From Pratylenchus scribneri (lineage: Eukaryota; Nematoda; Chromadorea; Rhabditida; Pratylenchidae), in NCBI GenBank assembly GCA_030063045.1, contig JAQSEB010000176.1, positions 124,001-188,000 of the forward strand: a stretch of 64,000 nucleotides of DNA, given 5' to 3'. The position numbers and the translations under genes are program-made. The notes below the pieces were generated by a model that saw only the letters and a list, made by a program, of their open reading frames with translations, searched no databases and had not been told where the DNA came from. Every line of letters starts with the position of its first letter. The first letter of the stretch is position 1. This document shows positions 55,142 through 64,000 of this stretch, in pieces.

Positions 55142-57696
55142 ATGGATATTCGAGACAAATTCCAACAACTACAAAAGCGCAAACGACAACGGCCATTATC
55201 AAATGAATTGAATGAAACTTCAGTTTTGGCCAACGAACAGAACAACAATGAATAAATTGATGTGGTCGGCGTGGATGAAAACATTGAACCCGGAGAAGTG
55301 GAAGCAATTGATGAGCTGATTGAATTTGAAGTGGGGCCAACAAACAAAGGGGGGATTGCTCTTTGGCATGAAGGTTTAATATTTGGATTAATTCATTTAT
55401 GTAAAATTATATTTAAAAGGATACAGATATGTGAAAAATCGGAATAATTATTTCAAATGCTCAACAGTGCGTTGCCCCGCGACGGCCATCATCAATTCAA
55501 AAGAAAATGGATGGCGAGGAATCACAAAGAATCAGCACAACCACGCAACGAAACAAGAACAAAAAGAAGCGGAACAATTGAGGGCGCAAGGGAAGCAGAT
55601 GGCAAAAACTGAGTCCGAACGGCCGAGGGAAATTCTTGTCCAACTGCAACATGGGGCCGATGCGGAAACACTGGACGCGATGGGTGAACCCCCCGCACTC
55701 ATGAAAATGCTTCGCCGGTTAGTTCAACAATTAATTTGGTGGAAATTAAAATAAAAATTTTAAAATAGGGAGCGAAAAAAAGGACAAAAAGAAATACAAG
55801 AAAGTGGATTGCCAAAATCCACTCCAAATTGATATTCCCGATGAATTGGCCTTTTTCGAAGGAGAACAAATTTGCACATTTGACAGCCGAAATGTCCGCA
55901 TCGACGACCCGCAAGTTGTGATGGTCTTTTCGCATCCAATGGTATTTCTAAAAATTATTTTGTCTAATTTATTTGAAATTATTTGCAGCTGATGGAAATT
56001 CTCCGAACAAACAAAAGCTGGGCCTTGGACGGCACTTCAAATCAGCTCCCAAGCAATGGTGCCAGGTTTTCTGCATTTCGGCTTGTCAACAAATCAAAAA
56101 GTGTGATGTGCGCACAGGCATTGTTGCCGGGAAAAAGTTCGCGCTTTTATGCGGAGGCATTGAACGCACTGAAAAGCAATGGATTGGCACCAAGAAAAAG
56201 TATTTTTATTTTAAAATTAATTTCAATTAAATGGAAAAAATTTAAAGCCATTTCGGATTTTGAAAAATCAATAAGAAAAGCAATCAAACAAATTTTTCCC
56301 GAAGCAAATACGTCCGGGTGCTTTCACTTTGGGCAGAGCTTGTTTCGCAAATGGATGAACCTTGGATTGGGACCATTGATGGCGGACCGACAAATTGGCA
56401 AGCGAATTCGATTCACATTCAGGTTCGGTGAAAAATTATTAAATAATTTTAAATAAAACAAATATTTAAGGAGCATTCTGGCGCTTGCCCTCATCAATCC
56501 AATCCATGTGCGCCTCGCATTCGCATTGATCGTCGACAACACACCGCCAAATGTGGAGCCGTTGAAGAAATTTTTGATGTACTTCGCGGAGGTGTACATT
56601 GGATTGAACGAAGTGGAGGAGAAATTGGGCATTCGTGCCTTCGAACCAAATCTGAGCTTTCTCCACCGCCCTCCAACTTTGGCCAATTCAATTGGTTCGA
56701 TTTTAAATAAATTAGTTGATAAAAATATATTTTTCAGTGGACCAATCTCCGCAAAATCAACCCATCCGTTTCGGCCGACCATCGCCTCAACCATCAACGC
56801 CTTCCATGCCAACAACATCAGCGGAGGAAATTGCGCAGCAACGATGGGAAATCCCAATTTCCCAGGACTCCCGGCCTCAATATCCAATCGAATTCTGGAA
56901 TGTCAACGACCGCGCAACAAAGGCAATCGCAAAAACGAACAACAGCATGGAGGCTGCCCATCAGCAATTCCAGGTTTTAATTTATATATTAAATTTAAAA
57001 ATTTAAAATATTAATTATTCAGCGCCGATTGAAGCACCATCCGGCCCTCTCCGACTTTTTGCGTGCATTCCGCGAGGACATCAAGAAGCAGGGAGTGGAT
57101 GCGGCCAATGCTCAAATCTTCCCTCCGAAACGCCGGCAAAAAGACGTGAAACGCGAGGAGCGCGTGAGGCAAATCCTCGGCGAGGTTCGCGAGGATCGCG
57201 TGAGGCTGATCCTCGGCGATCCGGATTTCAATCAGGACGACGATGGAGATTTGCTCAAAATGGTCACACTTTTGGGAATAATCGTAAGTTTTGAATAAAT
57301 AAATTTAAATTTCATAAAATTCAGATGCGAAATTATGCCAATGGACTGCGCGATCCATCTTTCAATAATGTTGAGGCAGATCGAACATTGGAAGAGGCAG
57401 ATCGAACATTGGAAGATGCAGATCGAACATTGGAAGATGAAGAAGAAAGGATGGGCTCGTTTTTCAATGAAGAAGATCAAAGCGATTATTTCAATCGAGA
57501 TGATTTGAGCGCATTTTTGGATGAATATGAAAGGGCCGAGGATCAATATGAAGAAGAAGAAGTGATTGCCACCGAAGAAGACGAAATTTCCCAAAAATCA
57601 AATGCAACTTTCCGGCCATATCAACGTCGCAATGGGGAATATCTTCATTTTGATTCACCATCCATTCCAAGCACATCAACGGCCCCCTCCAATTAA
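55142..57696 (+). CDS. FLYWCH-MULE transposase, nine exons, two lesions
   Basis: Exons: 55142-55373, 55420-55717, 55769-55941, 55989-56199, 56248-56422, 56471-56694, 56738-56973, 57023-57283 and 57325-57696. Exon 2 carries a FLYWCH-type zinc finger (GYRYVKNRNNYFKCSTVRC, then NQHNHA). Exons 4-5 form the MULE core: WALDGTSNQLP, ALLPGKSSRFYAEAL, SDFEKSIRKAI and GCFHFGQSLFRKW, with the expected D-x-D and CxH elements. The C-terminus is acidic with three DRTLE repeats and a Ser/Pro tail. Two breaks are seen: an in-frame TAA at 55253-55255, and a one-base shift at an A-run near 55775, after which the frame continuing to PDELAFFEGEQ is offset. The copy is probably non-autonomous now, although the element ends are intact. 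Confidence 0.85.
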
Positions 57697-57989
57697 TCCA
57701 TTCCATTTATTTAATCATTATTTATTTATTTTATTCTTTCAATCCAACTTAGCCAATTTATCCTTGCCAATCCATCATTATTATATTTGATTTTCTTTCC
57801 ACATCGCAATTTTGATTTCCATCATCCATTATTTTATTTAAAACAAGAATAAATAAATTTTTCCATCAAATATGTTTGAAATGTATAGATATAGCAAAAT
57901 AGATGTCGAATTCGTGATCTACGGCAAAAATTACCCCCGGAAATATATTTTTAAACATTTTTAATTAAAATTTTAAAAAATAGTGATTT

Positions 57990-58165
57990 TTTGTATAGAT
58001 TTTGGTCATTTTTCCTTATAGTATAGATTATGGGCATTTTTGGCTGAATATAGATTTTGGGCAGTATAGATTATGAGCAGTATAGATTTTGGTCATTTTT
58101 CCTTATAGTATAGATTTTGGGCATTTTAAGGAGAATATAGATTTTGGGCAGTATAGATTTTGAGT
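57990..58165. repeat. MULE right subterminal array (TATAGATTTTGGGC)
   Basis: Eight copies of TATAGATT(T/A)TG(G/A)GC in the opposite sense to the left array, ending at the terminus TTTTGAGTAGCCCC. Confidence 0.85.
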
Positions 58166-58171
58166 AGCCCC

Positions 58172-58275
58172 GATTTCATTTGCTAGCCAAGAGATGTGGG
58201 ATTTAGAGAAAAAGAAAATTATTGATTGATTGTTTTTAAGAGTAGGCAGTGAAGAGGAGAATGGACAATCCCATC
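58172..58275 (+). promoter_or_regulatory. Conserved upstream block of SPRY gene S6, cut by the MULE
   Basis: GATTTCATTTGCTAGCC, GATGTGGGATTTAGAG, AAATTATTGATTGATTG and AGAGTAGGCAGTG match the other SPRY upstream blocks. The first 9 bp are the MULE target duplication, so sequence farther upstream is now 3.4 kb away, beyond the element. Confidence 0.55.
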
Positions 58276-58470
58276 GCACACAAGCAGCAGCAGTAGTATA
58301 GGCTAGGCCTCAAATTAAATCAATTTGTCGAGCTTTTTATAAAATAATGAAATGACCAATCAACATCAATATATTTGCTTAAACAAATAAATTTTAATTG
58401 TTTGATCTGTAATTTTCAGTTCTACAACAATCAAATTTCTTGTTTTATACTGCTCTTTTAAATTGAAATT

Positions 58471-59679
58471 ATGGATTCTCCAAATGCAAACGATTTTGTT
58501 GTTGATGATAATTTGGATGGAATAAGTTTCTCGGGAATTTCAACAATTGGAGTGGACATTGGCAAAATTAATGAGAAAATGCAGAAAATGGAGGTTAATA
58601 AATTAAACGAATTTATAGTAAATTCGAATAAATTTAGATGGAATTAATGGAATTGAAAAATGTTCAAAATCATGGCGAACCTGCAACATTTGAAATGGGT
58701 TGGCAAATGTGCCTGAAATTTACCAAAATGGAAAAGGAAATGGAAGTATTGCGCGGACAAATCAAGAAAATTTGCGATGAAAATGGAAAATTGAAAGGCC
58801 AAATAATCGAAATGAATGGTCAAATGACTGAAATGAAGAATGAAATTGGCAAATTGAAAGAAGAAAACCAAATAATGAAGGGCCGTCAAATTGCAATTTC
58901 AATAGGAATGAATGGTCAACAAGCTCCACCCAAATTCGATTCAAATGAATTGAAGAAGAACAAATTGGATTTGACTGATTGTGCATCGAAATTGGGCTTT
59001 ACAATGAATGAATTCTTGTTAGTTCCTTTGGATTTGGTTTGTTTTAATTAACTTAAAATTATAATAATTTTTAATAAGGTTGGAGATGTGTTCGTGCCAT
59101 TTTGCCTGTGCCCCAATTTGATCGAAATGCAAAGGAAGCATATATTGTCTTCTATTTTGAAGGACATATCAAACAAACATCAAATTGGTTACTTACCGGA
59201 TAATAACTTTTTTTTCCATTTTTAAACATTATTTTGCAAATACTTTATTCAGATGGGGCGATGTTGGAATGGGCTTTTGCTCCTATCAATTTCCACTTGA
59301 AGGCAAATGTATTGGAAATCAACAAAATTCGATTGGAATTACCCGAAAACAAGGCATGGACAATTGTGGAAAATGGGAAAGCTTCCAAGAAGCCAAGGAT
59401 CCGTTCAAAGCCGGTGACAAAATTGGCCTCGGTTTGATTTATGAGCCCAAAAATGCTTTGATCAAATGTTTTGCCATTTGTAATCGCAAATTATTGGGTA
59501 AAAAAATTAAAATTATAATCAAAAATATTAAAATTTTTAAAGGAACTGTCGAATTGTCCGAAAAATTCTTTGGCGTGCAAATTTTTCCGGTCGTTAGTTT
59601 GCGTGATTCGGGAAATTCAATCCATCTCAATTTTGGCCAAGAAAAATGGGACTTTGATCCATGTCAAATTATTCATTGA
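58471..59679 (+). pseudogene. Coiled-coil SPRY gene S6, frameshifted
   Basis: Exons 58471-58593, 58638-59036, 59079-59187, 59253-59497 and 59543-59679. Here the coiled-coil and linker exons are fused into one (EKEMEVLRGQIKKICDENGK, QQAPPKFDSNELKKNKLD). Against S2, one base is missing at GAATTCTTG (paralogs GAACTTCTTG), so the exon has 399 nt instead of 400 and the SPRY frame is lost. In the proper SPRY frame the exon 3/4 junction would also read TG|A, a stop. The shifted frame stays open to 59437 (271 aa). The SPRY exons are otherwise well preserved (VGMGFCSYQFPLEGKCIGN, DPFKAGDKIGLGLIYEP, LNFGQEKWDFDP). Confidence 0.75.
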
Positions 59680-59956
59680 AGAAAAATGCAAATGAAAGAT
59701 GACAAAATATAATTTGATACGAATATTTGAGGAGAAATTCAACGAAAAACATTATTCACTTTATAATGTATTTATCTTAAACACCTGGAAAAAATAATTT
59801 TTACTTATTGATCATCGGCTAAATTTTTAGTTTCTCAATTAAAATTACCGTAAATTTATTTAAAAAAGTAAATAATTTTATGTGCTACGTTGATGTTGAT
59901 TCCAATGGTGCAAACTAAACTTTATTTAAAATTTTTGTACACAAATTAATTAGAAA

Positions 59957-60035
59957 AACAAAATAAAAAATTTTTGGGAACTAAAAACATCAAAATGTTT
60001 AGAAAATAAAAAATATTTGGATAAATAAAAACAAA
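59957..60035. repeat. Minisatellite relic
   Basis: Short degenerate units (AACATCAAAATGTTTAGAAA, ATATTTGGATAAATAAAAAC) related to arrays 3 and 4. Confidence 0.5.
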
Positions 60036-60951
60036 ACAACAGTAAGAAATGGGGTTTCTAGTGCCCTTGTTGGGACACCAGGAACACTGTTTCCCGGGTT
60101 ACCCCATTTGGTGTTTCGCTCATCACCTTCGGTGATTTCTCCTCTGAACCGAGATGGTTTTTGGCGGTTTGAGTTATTCTTCATGAATACTCTCCCCTGG
60201 TCAATGGATTTCTCCATTGATTGCTCCAGTGTCCCATACCACTGTTGCAAACCTTCTTGGTTTTCTTGATGGATCGATGCGCAGTTTTGACGTGTCTGAG
60301 CCTTCTTCCCAGTTCGCCGGTCGGATGGATCGGAACGCCCCCGTTTGTAGTCTTCCTGTCCAATCGGATCAATGTAAGCCCTTTTGGGTATTGCGGCCAA
60401 TGGATTATCATTCGCCGTTCGCGAATTGCCATTCTTGTTCTCCAAGAATGTTGGGTTGACTTGCGCCAATCGTGCGAGCCCTTCTTTCAGCTCTCTCACG
60501 TGTTCCATAAATGGATTGGATTTATTGATCTCTCCCCTGAGATTGACTGATCAATTCCCATTGATTGTTCTCGTTCTTCGCCCGAGATTTGTCTTCCCTT
60601 TAACCACTCCATGAGTCGGTTTGTTTCCTCACTGGAAGGAATGACTATGCCAAAGTCAGACAACTTCGGTTTAATGGTTATTGCCTTTCGGCGGGGAACC
60701 ACCCCATTCAAGCTTGTGGCCTGTTGTTTGGTTAAAGCACTTGTTCTACGAACAGTCTGACTTTTGAAGTCTTTTGGACTTACTTGAGAAGTTTTGCTTC
60801 TTTCTTCGACCTGAACCATTCCTGGTTTGTTACCGTTCAGGTTTTTGGTTTTGAATAAACCCGGGATCCCGATGTCCCTTAAACTTACATCAGCCTTGTT
60901 CACTTGACATTCGCCTTTGTTCGCTGGGAAGTTCGCTTGATTCGCCATCAT
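59999..60951 (-). pseudogene. Gag-like ORF region of a GC-richer putative retroelement
   Basis: From ATG at 60951 an ORF (MMANQANFPANKGECQVNKA) runs to 60496. A second, from 60508 to 59999 (MEHVRELKEGLARLAQ), overlaps it in another frame and appears to be its continuation after a one-base shift. The product is polar and charged, without recognisable zinc knuckles or a catalytic domain. Base composition is much higher in G+C than in the surroundings, and the region ends abruptly at both sides in minisatellite sequence. A TATA box and long leader precede it. The best guess is the 5' part of an LTR element with a gag-like gene; a foreign single-copy gene cannot be excluded. Confidence 0.4.
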
Positions 60952-61047
60952 TTCAGTTGAGTTCGCTTTTCTCAGACTGAGGATGAGATGAGTTCGCTAT
61001 TCGCCGCATTCCGAAGAATGAGATGAATTTGCTGGGAAAGGGGCGAC

Positions 61048-61057
61048 TTATATAGCC
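61048..61057 (-). promoter_or_regulatory. TATA box of the gag-like region
   Basis: GGCTATATAA on the - strand lies about 100 bp upstream of the ATG at 60951, within GC-richer DNA. It is one of the few canonical TATA boxes in the window. Confidence 0.5.
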
Positions 61058-61381
61058 TCCCTCTCTTCGTGGGTTGGGTCAATATTTGTGCACTTGGCGC
61101 CAAATATTTTATGCTGGGAATTATCCGCATTTTGGGAAAGAGCAAGAGAGATGCCCGCCCATCAACTCTTTTTGATATAGAAGTCAGCGGGTTGACTCTT
61201 TGCTGGATTGGGAAGAGAGAATGGCTATTGCCTGCCTTTCCTCTAATCCTCAACTGGTTCCTTCACCTTTTGATTGGCTTGGGAATTGCATTGCTGTGGC
61301 AAGCAGCAATTTGGAAATGTTTTGGAAAATGAAAACAAGAAGTTGGAATGTTTTGGCTTGCCCCAAAACATCACACTTCTT

Positions 61382-62585
61382 ACACAATGTTTGGGGAAAC
61401 AAAAACACAACAATGTTTGGAGAAATAAAAACACAACAATGTTTGGGAAAACAAAAACACAACAATGTTTGGAGAAATAAAAACACAACAAAGTTTGGGG
61501 AAATAAAAACACAACAATGTTTGGGGAAATAAAAACATAACAATGTTTGGGGAAACAAAAACACAACAATGTTTGGGGAAACAAAAACACAACAATGTTT
61601 GGAGAAATAAAAACACAACAATGTTTGGGGAAACAAAAATACAACAATGTTCGGAGAAATAAAAACACAACAATGTTTGGGGAAACAAAAATACAACAAT
61701 GTTCGGAGAAATAAAAACACAACAATGTTTGGGGAAATAAAAACACAACAATGTTTGGAGAAATAAAAACACAACAATGTTTGGGGAAATAAAAACACAA
61801 CAATGTTTGGGGAAACAAAAACACAACAATGTTTGGAGAAACAAAAACATAACAATGTTTGGAGAAATAAAAACACAACAATGTTTGGGGAAAAAACACA
61901 AAAATGTTTGGGGAAAAAACACAACAATGTTTGGGGAAATAAAAACACAATAATGTTTGGAGAAACAAAACACAACAACAATGTTTGGAGAAACAAAACA
62001 CAACAATGTTTGGAGAAACAAAACACAACAATGTTTGGAGAAATAAAAACACAACAATGTTTGGAGAAACAAAACACAACAATGTTTGGAGAAACAAAAA
62101 CACAACAATGTTTGGGGAAATAAAAACACAACAATGTTTGGAGAAACAAAAACACAACAATGTTTGGGGAAATAAAAACACAACAATGTTTGGGGAAACA
62201 AAAACACAACAATGTTTGGGGAAATAAAAACACAACAATGTTTGGGGAAATAAAAACACAACAATGTTTGGGGAAATAAAAACACAACAATGTTTGGAGA
62301 AACAAAACACAACAATGTTTGGAGAAACAAAAACACAACAATGTTTGGGGAAATAAAAACACAACAATGTTTGGGGAAATAAAAACACAACAATGTTTGG
62401 GGAAATAAAAACACAACAATGTTTGGGGAAACAAAAACACAACAATGTTTGGGGAAATAAAAACACAACAATGTTTGGGGAAACAAAAACACAACAATGT
62501 TTGGAGAAACAAAAACACAACAATGTTTGGAGAAATAAAAATACAACAATGTTTGGAGAAATAAAAACAAAATAATGTTTAGGCA
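61382..62585. repeat. Minisatellite array 4, inverted orientation
   Basis: About 46 units of AACACAACAATGTTTGGGGAA with AC/AT AAAA spacers (26 bp), the same strand sense as array 3. Units alternate between TTTGGAGAAA and TTTGGGGAAA. A variant pair with GTTCGGAGAAAT recurs 60 bp apart at about 61650 and 61700. Very long ORFs on both strands are artefacts of a stop-free unit. Confidence 0.95.
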
Positions 62586-62801
62586 AACATCTTTACAAGC
62601 TCTATTTAATGTTAAGTTTTAGTATAGGTTATAGGATCTAAGATTTAATAGTTATTAAATTTTTGTCAAAGAAATCCGATTCTTCGAGAAAAAATTTGCA
62701 CACTTAAATTTTCAATCATTTAAGGACATTTTTTTGGTAAAACTACAAAAAAGGCATATACACATGACACATCGGAAAAAATTAAATCATTTTCTATCAG
62801 A

Positions 62802-62910
62802 ACGATTTCATTTAATAATTTAGAGATTTGAGAAAAGGAGAAAATTATGGATTTATTGATTGTTTTTTAAGAGTGGACAGTGCAGTAGAGTAGACCAATC
62901 CATCCATTCC
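62802..62910 (+). promoter_or_regulatory. Conserved upstream block of SPRY gene S7
   Basis: AGAACGATTTCATTTAATAA, GAGAAAATTATGGATTTATTG and AAGAGTGGACAGTG match the S5 and S6 blocks. It is an uninterrupted version of the MULE target. Confidence 0.5.
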
Positions 62911-63079
62911 ATTTAGTGGAGTAGTAACCTCCCTCACAATTCTAAATCAAAACAAATTTCGAATAATTTAATAAATAATATAAATCAATCCAATAAATTA
63001 TTTAAAATTTCAGTGTTCCAGGATTAAATTTAGTGTTTTATTCTGCTATTAAATTACTTTAAAAAATTCATTTATTAAA

Positions 63080-63790
63080 ATGTCTTCTATTGGGAATTGC
63101 TCAATTTGTCACGAAAATGTCAAAATGGCGGAATTTGGTATTCTTCGCAATTGTCCCCATGGTTTTCATCGACAATGCATTGAACATTGGTTGCGCCAAA
63201 ATAACAGGTTTTTATAAAATTTGAATACATTAAAATTAATTTAAAAATTAATTTTGACATTTACAGTTGTCCATTGTGTCGTTCAGCTGCTTGTGTTCGC
63301 GATATATTCAAACCAATTATTGATCCTCCAGTAATGCCAGCCAATGTTGATCAGGTTATTAAAATTTAAAAAAATGTTGGCAATGAAAATATATATTTTT
63401 TCCATTTATTTATAATTGAATTTGAATGGATTTTGGTTTATTACATTAATTCCAAAATTTCTAGCTAACCATGCCATTCAAATTTGATTCAAATGAATTG
63501 AAGAAGAACAAAATGGATTCGGCCAATTGTGCACCGGGATTGGGCTTAGCTATGAATGACCTTCTTGTTACTCGCAATGATGGAATTGGTTGTTTTAAAT
63601 TATTACAAAATTATATTTCTTATATTCCATTTTCATCACTTTATTTCAATTATATTCTTCTTTTAATGATTATTTTTTAAGGATGGAAATGCGCTCGTGC
63701 AATTTTGCCTGTGCCAAAATTGAATCGAAATGCAACGGAAGCATATATTGCTTTCTATTTTGAAGGGCATATCAAGAAAATATCTCCCAG
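63080..63790 (+). CDS. RING-H2 SPRY protein S7, 5' part
   Basis: Exons 63080-63207, 63267-63354, 63465-63588 and 63682-63790 are open and match S2 in phase and nearly in length. RING-H2: CSICHENVKM, LRNCPHGFHRQCIEHWL, SCPLCRSAACVRD. Linker: LTMPFKFDSNELKKNK, shorter than in S2 because the DRLNAQQ part is missing. SPRY start: GWKCARAILPVPKLNRNA and AYIAFYFEGHIKKIS. The next SPRY exon is not seen in the remaining 210 bp, where paralogs mostly have it within 60 bp. Either the intron is enlarged or the gene is truncated beyond the window. Confidence 0.75.
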
Positions 63791-64000
63791 GTACTTTAAA
63801 ATTTTAAAAAAATTAATGACAATGAAAACTATTTAAAAACTGATTTTAACCTTACAAAAATTTTTATTATTCAATTTTAATGCAATTAAAAATTCAAACT
63901 TCATATTTGGTTCTTGGAAATTCTTGGAGAATCAAAATGAAAAAAGTAGAACAATAAAAGATAAAAATTTAATTTTATATTTACAAAAAAAAAATTTAAT

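Larger units (their letters stand above)
54788..58171. mobile_element. Mutator-like (MULE) transposon, 3384 bp, with FLYWCH transposase
   Basis: A 9-bp duplication GATTTCATT flanks the element, the usual size for MULEs. The termini GGCGCATACCCAAAATC and (reverse complement) GGGGCTACTCAAAATC pair imperfectly. Subterminal arrays of CCCAAAATCTATA face each other: seven copies at 54793-54936 and eight inverted copies at 57990-58165. The interior encodes a FLYWCH plus MULE transposase on the + strand. It interrupts the conserved upstream block of SPRY gene S6. Confidence 0.9.

Noticed and set aside
58172..59252. SPRY proteins as secreted SPRYSEC-type effectors
   Set aside because: None of the SPRY genes has a signal peptide; all begin with an acidic or RING N-terminus, so secretion by the classical route is not supported.
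60217..60614. + strand ORFs opposite the gag-like region
   Set aside because: The - strand frames are longer, have a TATA box and leader upstream, and look charged and gag-like; the + strand frames are shadows.
61382..62585. Regular short repeats that might suggest a CRISPR array
   Set aside because: The units are contiguous tandem copies without unique spacers, the context is a eukaryotic genome with introns, and no cas-like gene is present.
1..64000. tRNA, rRNA or other structured RNA genes
   Set aside because: I saw no cloverleaf with A/B boxes and no rRNA-like stretch on either strand; a covariance-model scan would be needed to exclude divergent ones.

Overview
The window reads as nuclear DNA of a nematode. 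It is strongly AT-rich, introns are mostly 40-60 bp, and TTTCAG/TTTAAG acceptor-like sites sit just upstream of start codons. The families present are ones that expand in nematodes: serpentine chemoreceptors, MATH-BTB, SPRY and small Cys-rich secreted or anchored proteins. The AT content, the SPRY expansion and one well supported GC-AG intron make a plant-parasitic tylenchid plausible, but the genus is inference. All gene models below were built by hand from GT-AG signals; intron phases agree among paralogs, which is the main support for the exon borders.

Region 1 (0.9-30.2 kb, + strand) is a tandem array of one 7-transmembrane receptor family. Six copies look intact (877, 3786, 8630, 14472, 18080, 28298) and three are broken (about 15974, 21614, 27832). 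Fragments of two unrelated genes were duplicated with the receptors: the first exon of a secreted-protein gene (complete relative at 44.5-46.4 kb) and the 3' end of a MATH-BTB gene (complete at 24.76-27.2 kb). A 3.0 kb hAT transposon with a perfect 8-bp target duplication lies inside the array.

Region 2 (31-38.7 kb on the - strand and 51.4-64 kb on the + strand) is a SPRY family with seven members. The SPRY half is joined either to a coiled-coil N-terminus or to a RING-H2 finger, always at the same phase-0 intron. Two + strand members carry frameshifts at the same position. A complete 3.4 kb Mutator-like (FLYWCH/MULE) transposon with a 9-bp target duplication sits just upstream of one of them.

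Region 3 (40-50 kb) lies between the two SPRY halves. It holds five copies and one relic of a Ly6/ET-like ten-cysteine surface protein family, and a six-exon gene for an unrecognised secreted protein.

Repeats are prominent: one 25-26 bp minisatellite at four large arrays; two families of long palindromic foldback elements; hairpin elements with G-rich, telomere-like cores inside introns; and TA-flanked and hAT-like MITEs. Receptors, ubiquitin-adaptor-type proteins (MATH-BTB, RING-SPRY) and Ly6-like surface proteins are all classes that turn over fast, so the window looks like an accessory, birth-and-death region rather than a housekeeping one.
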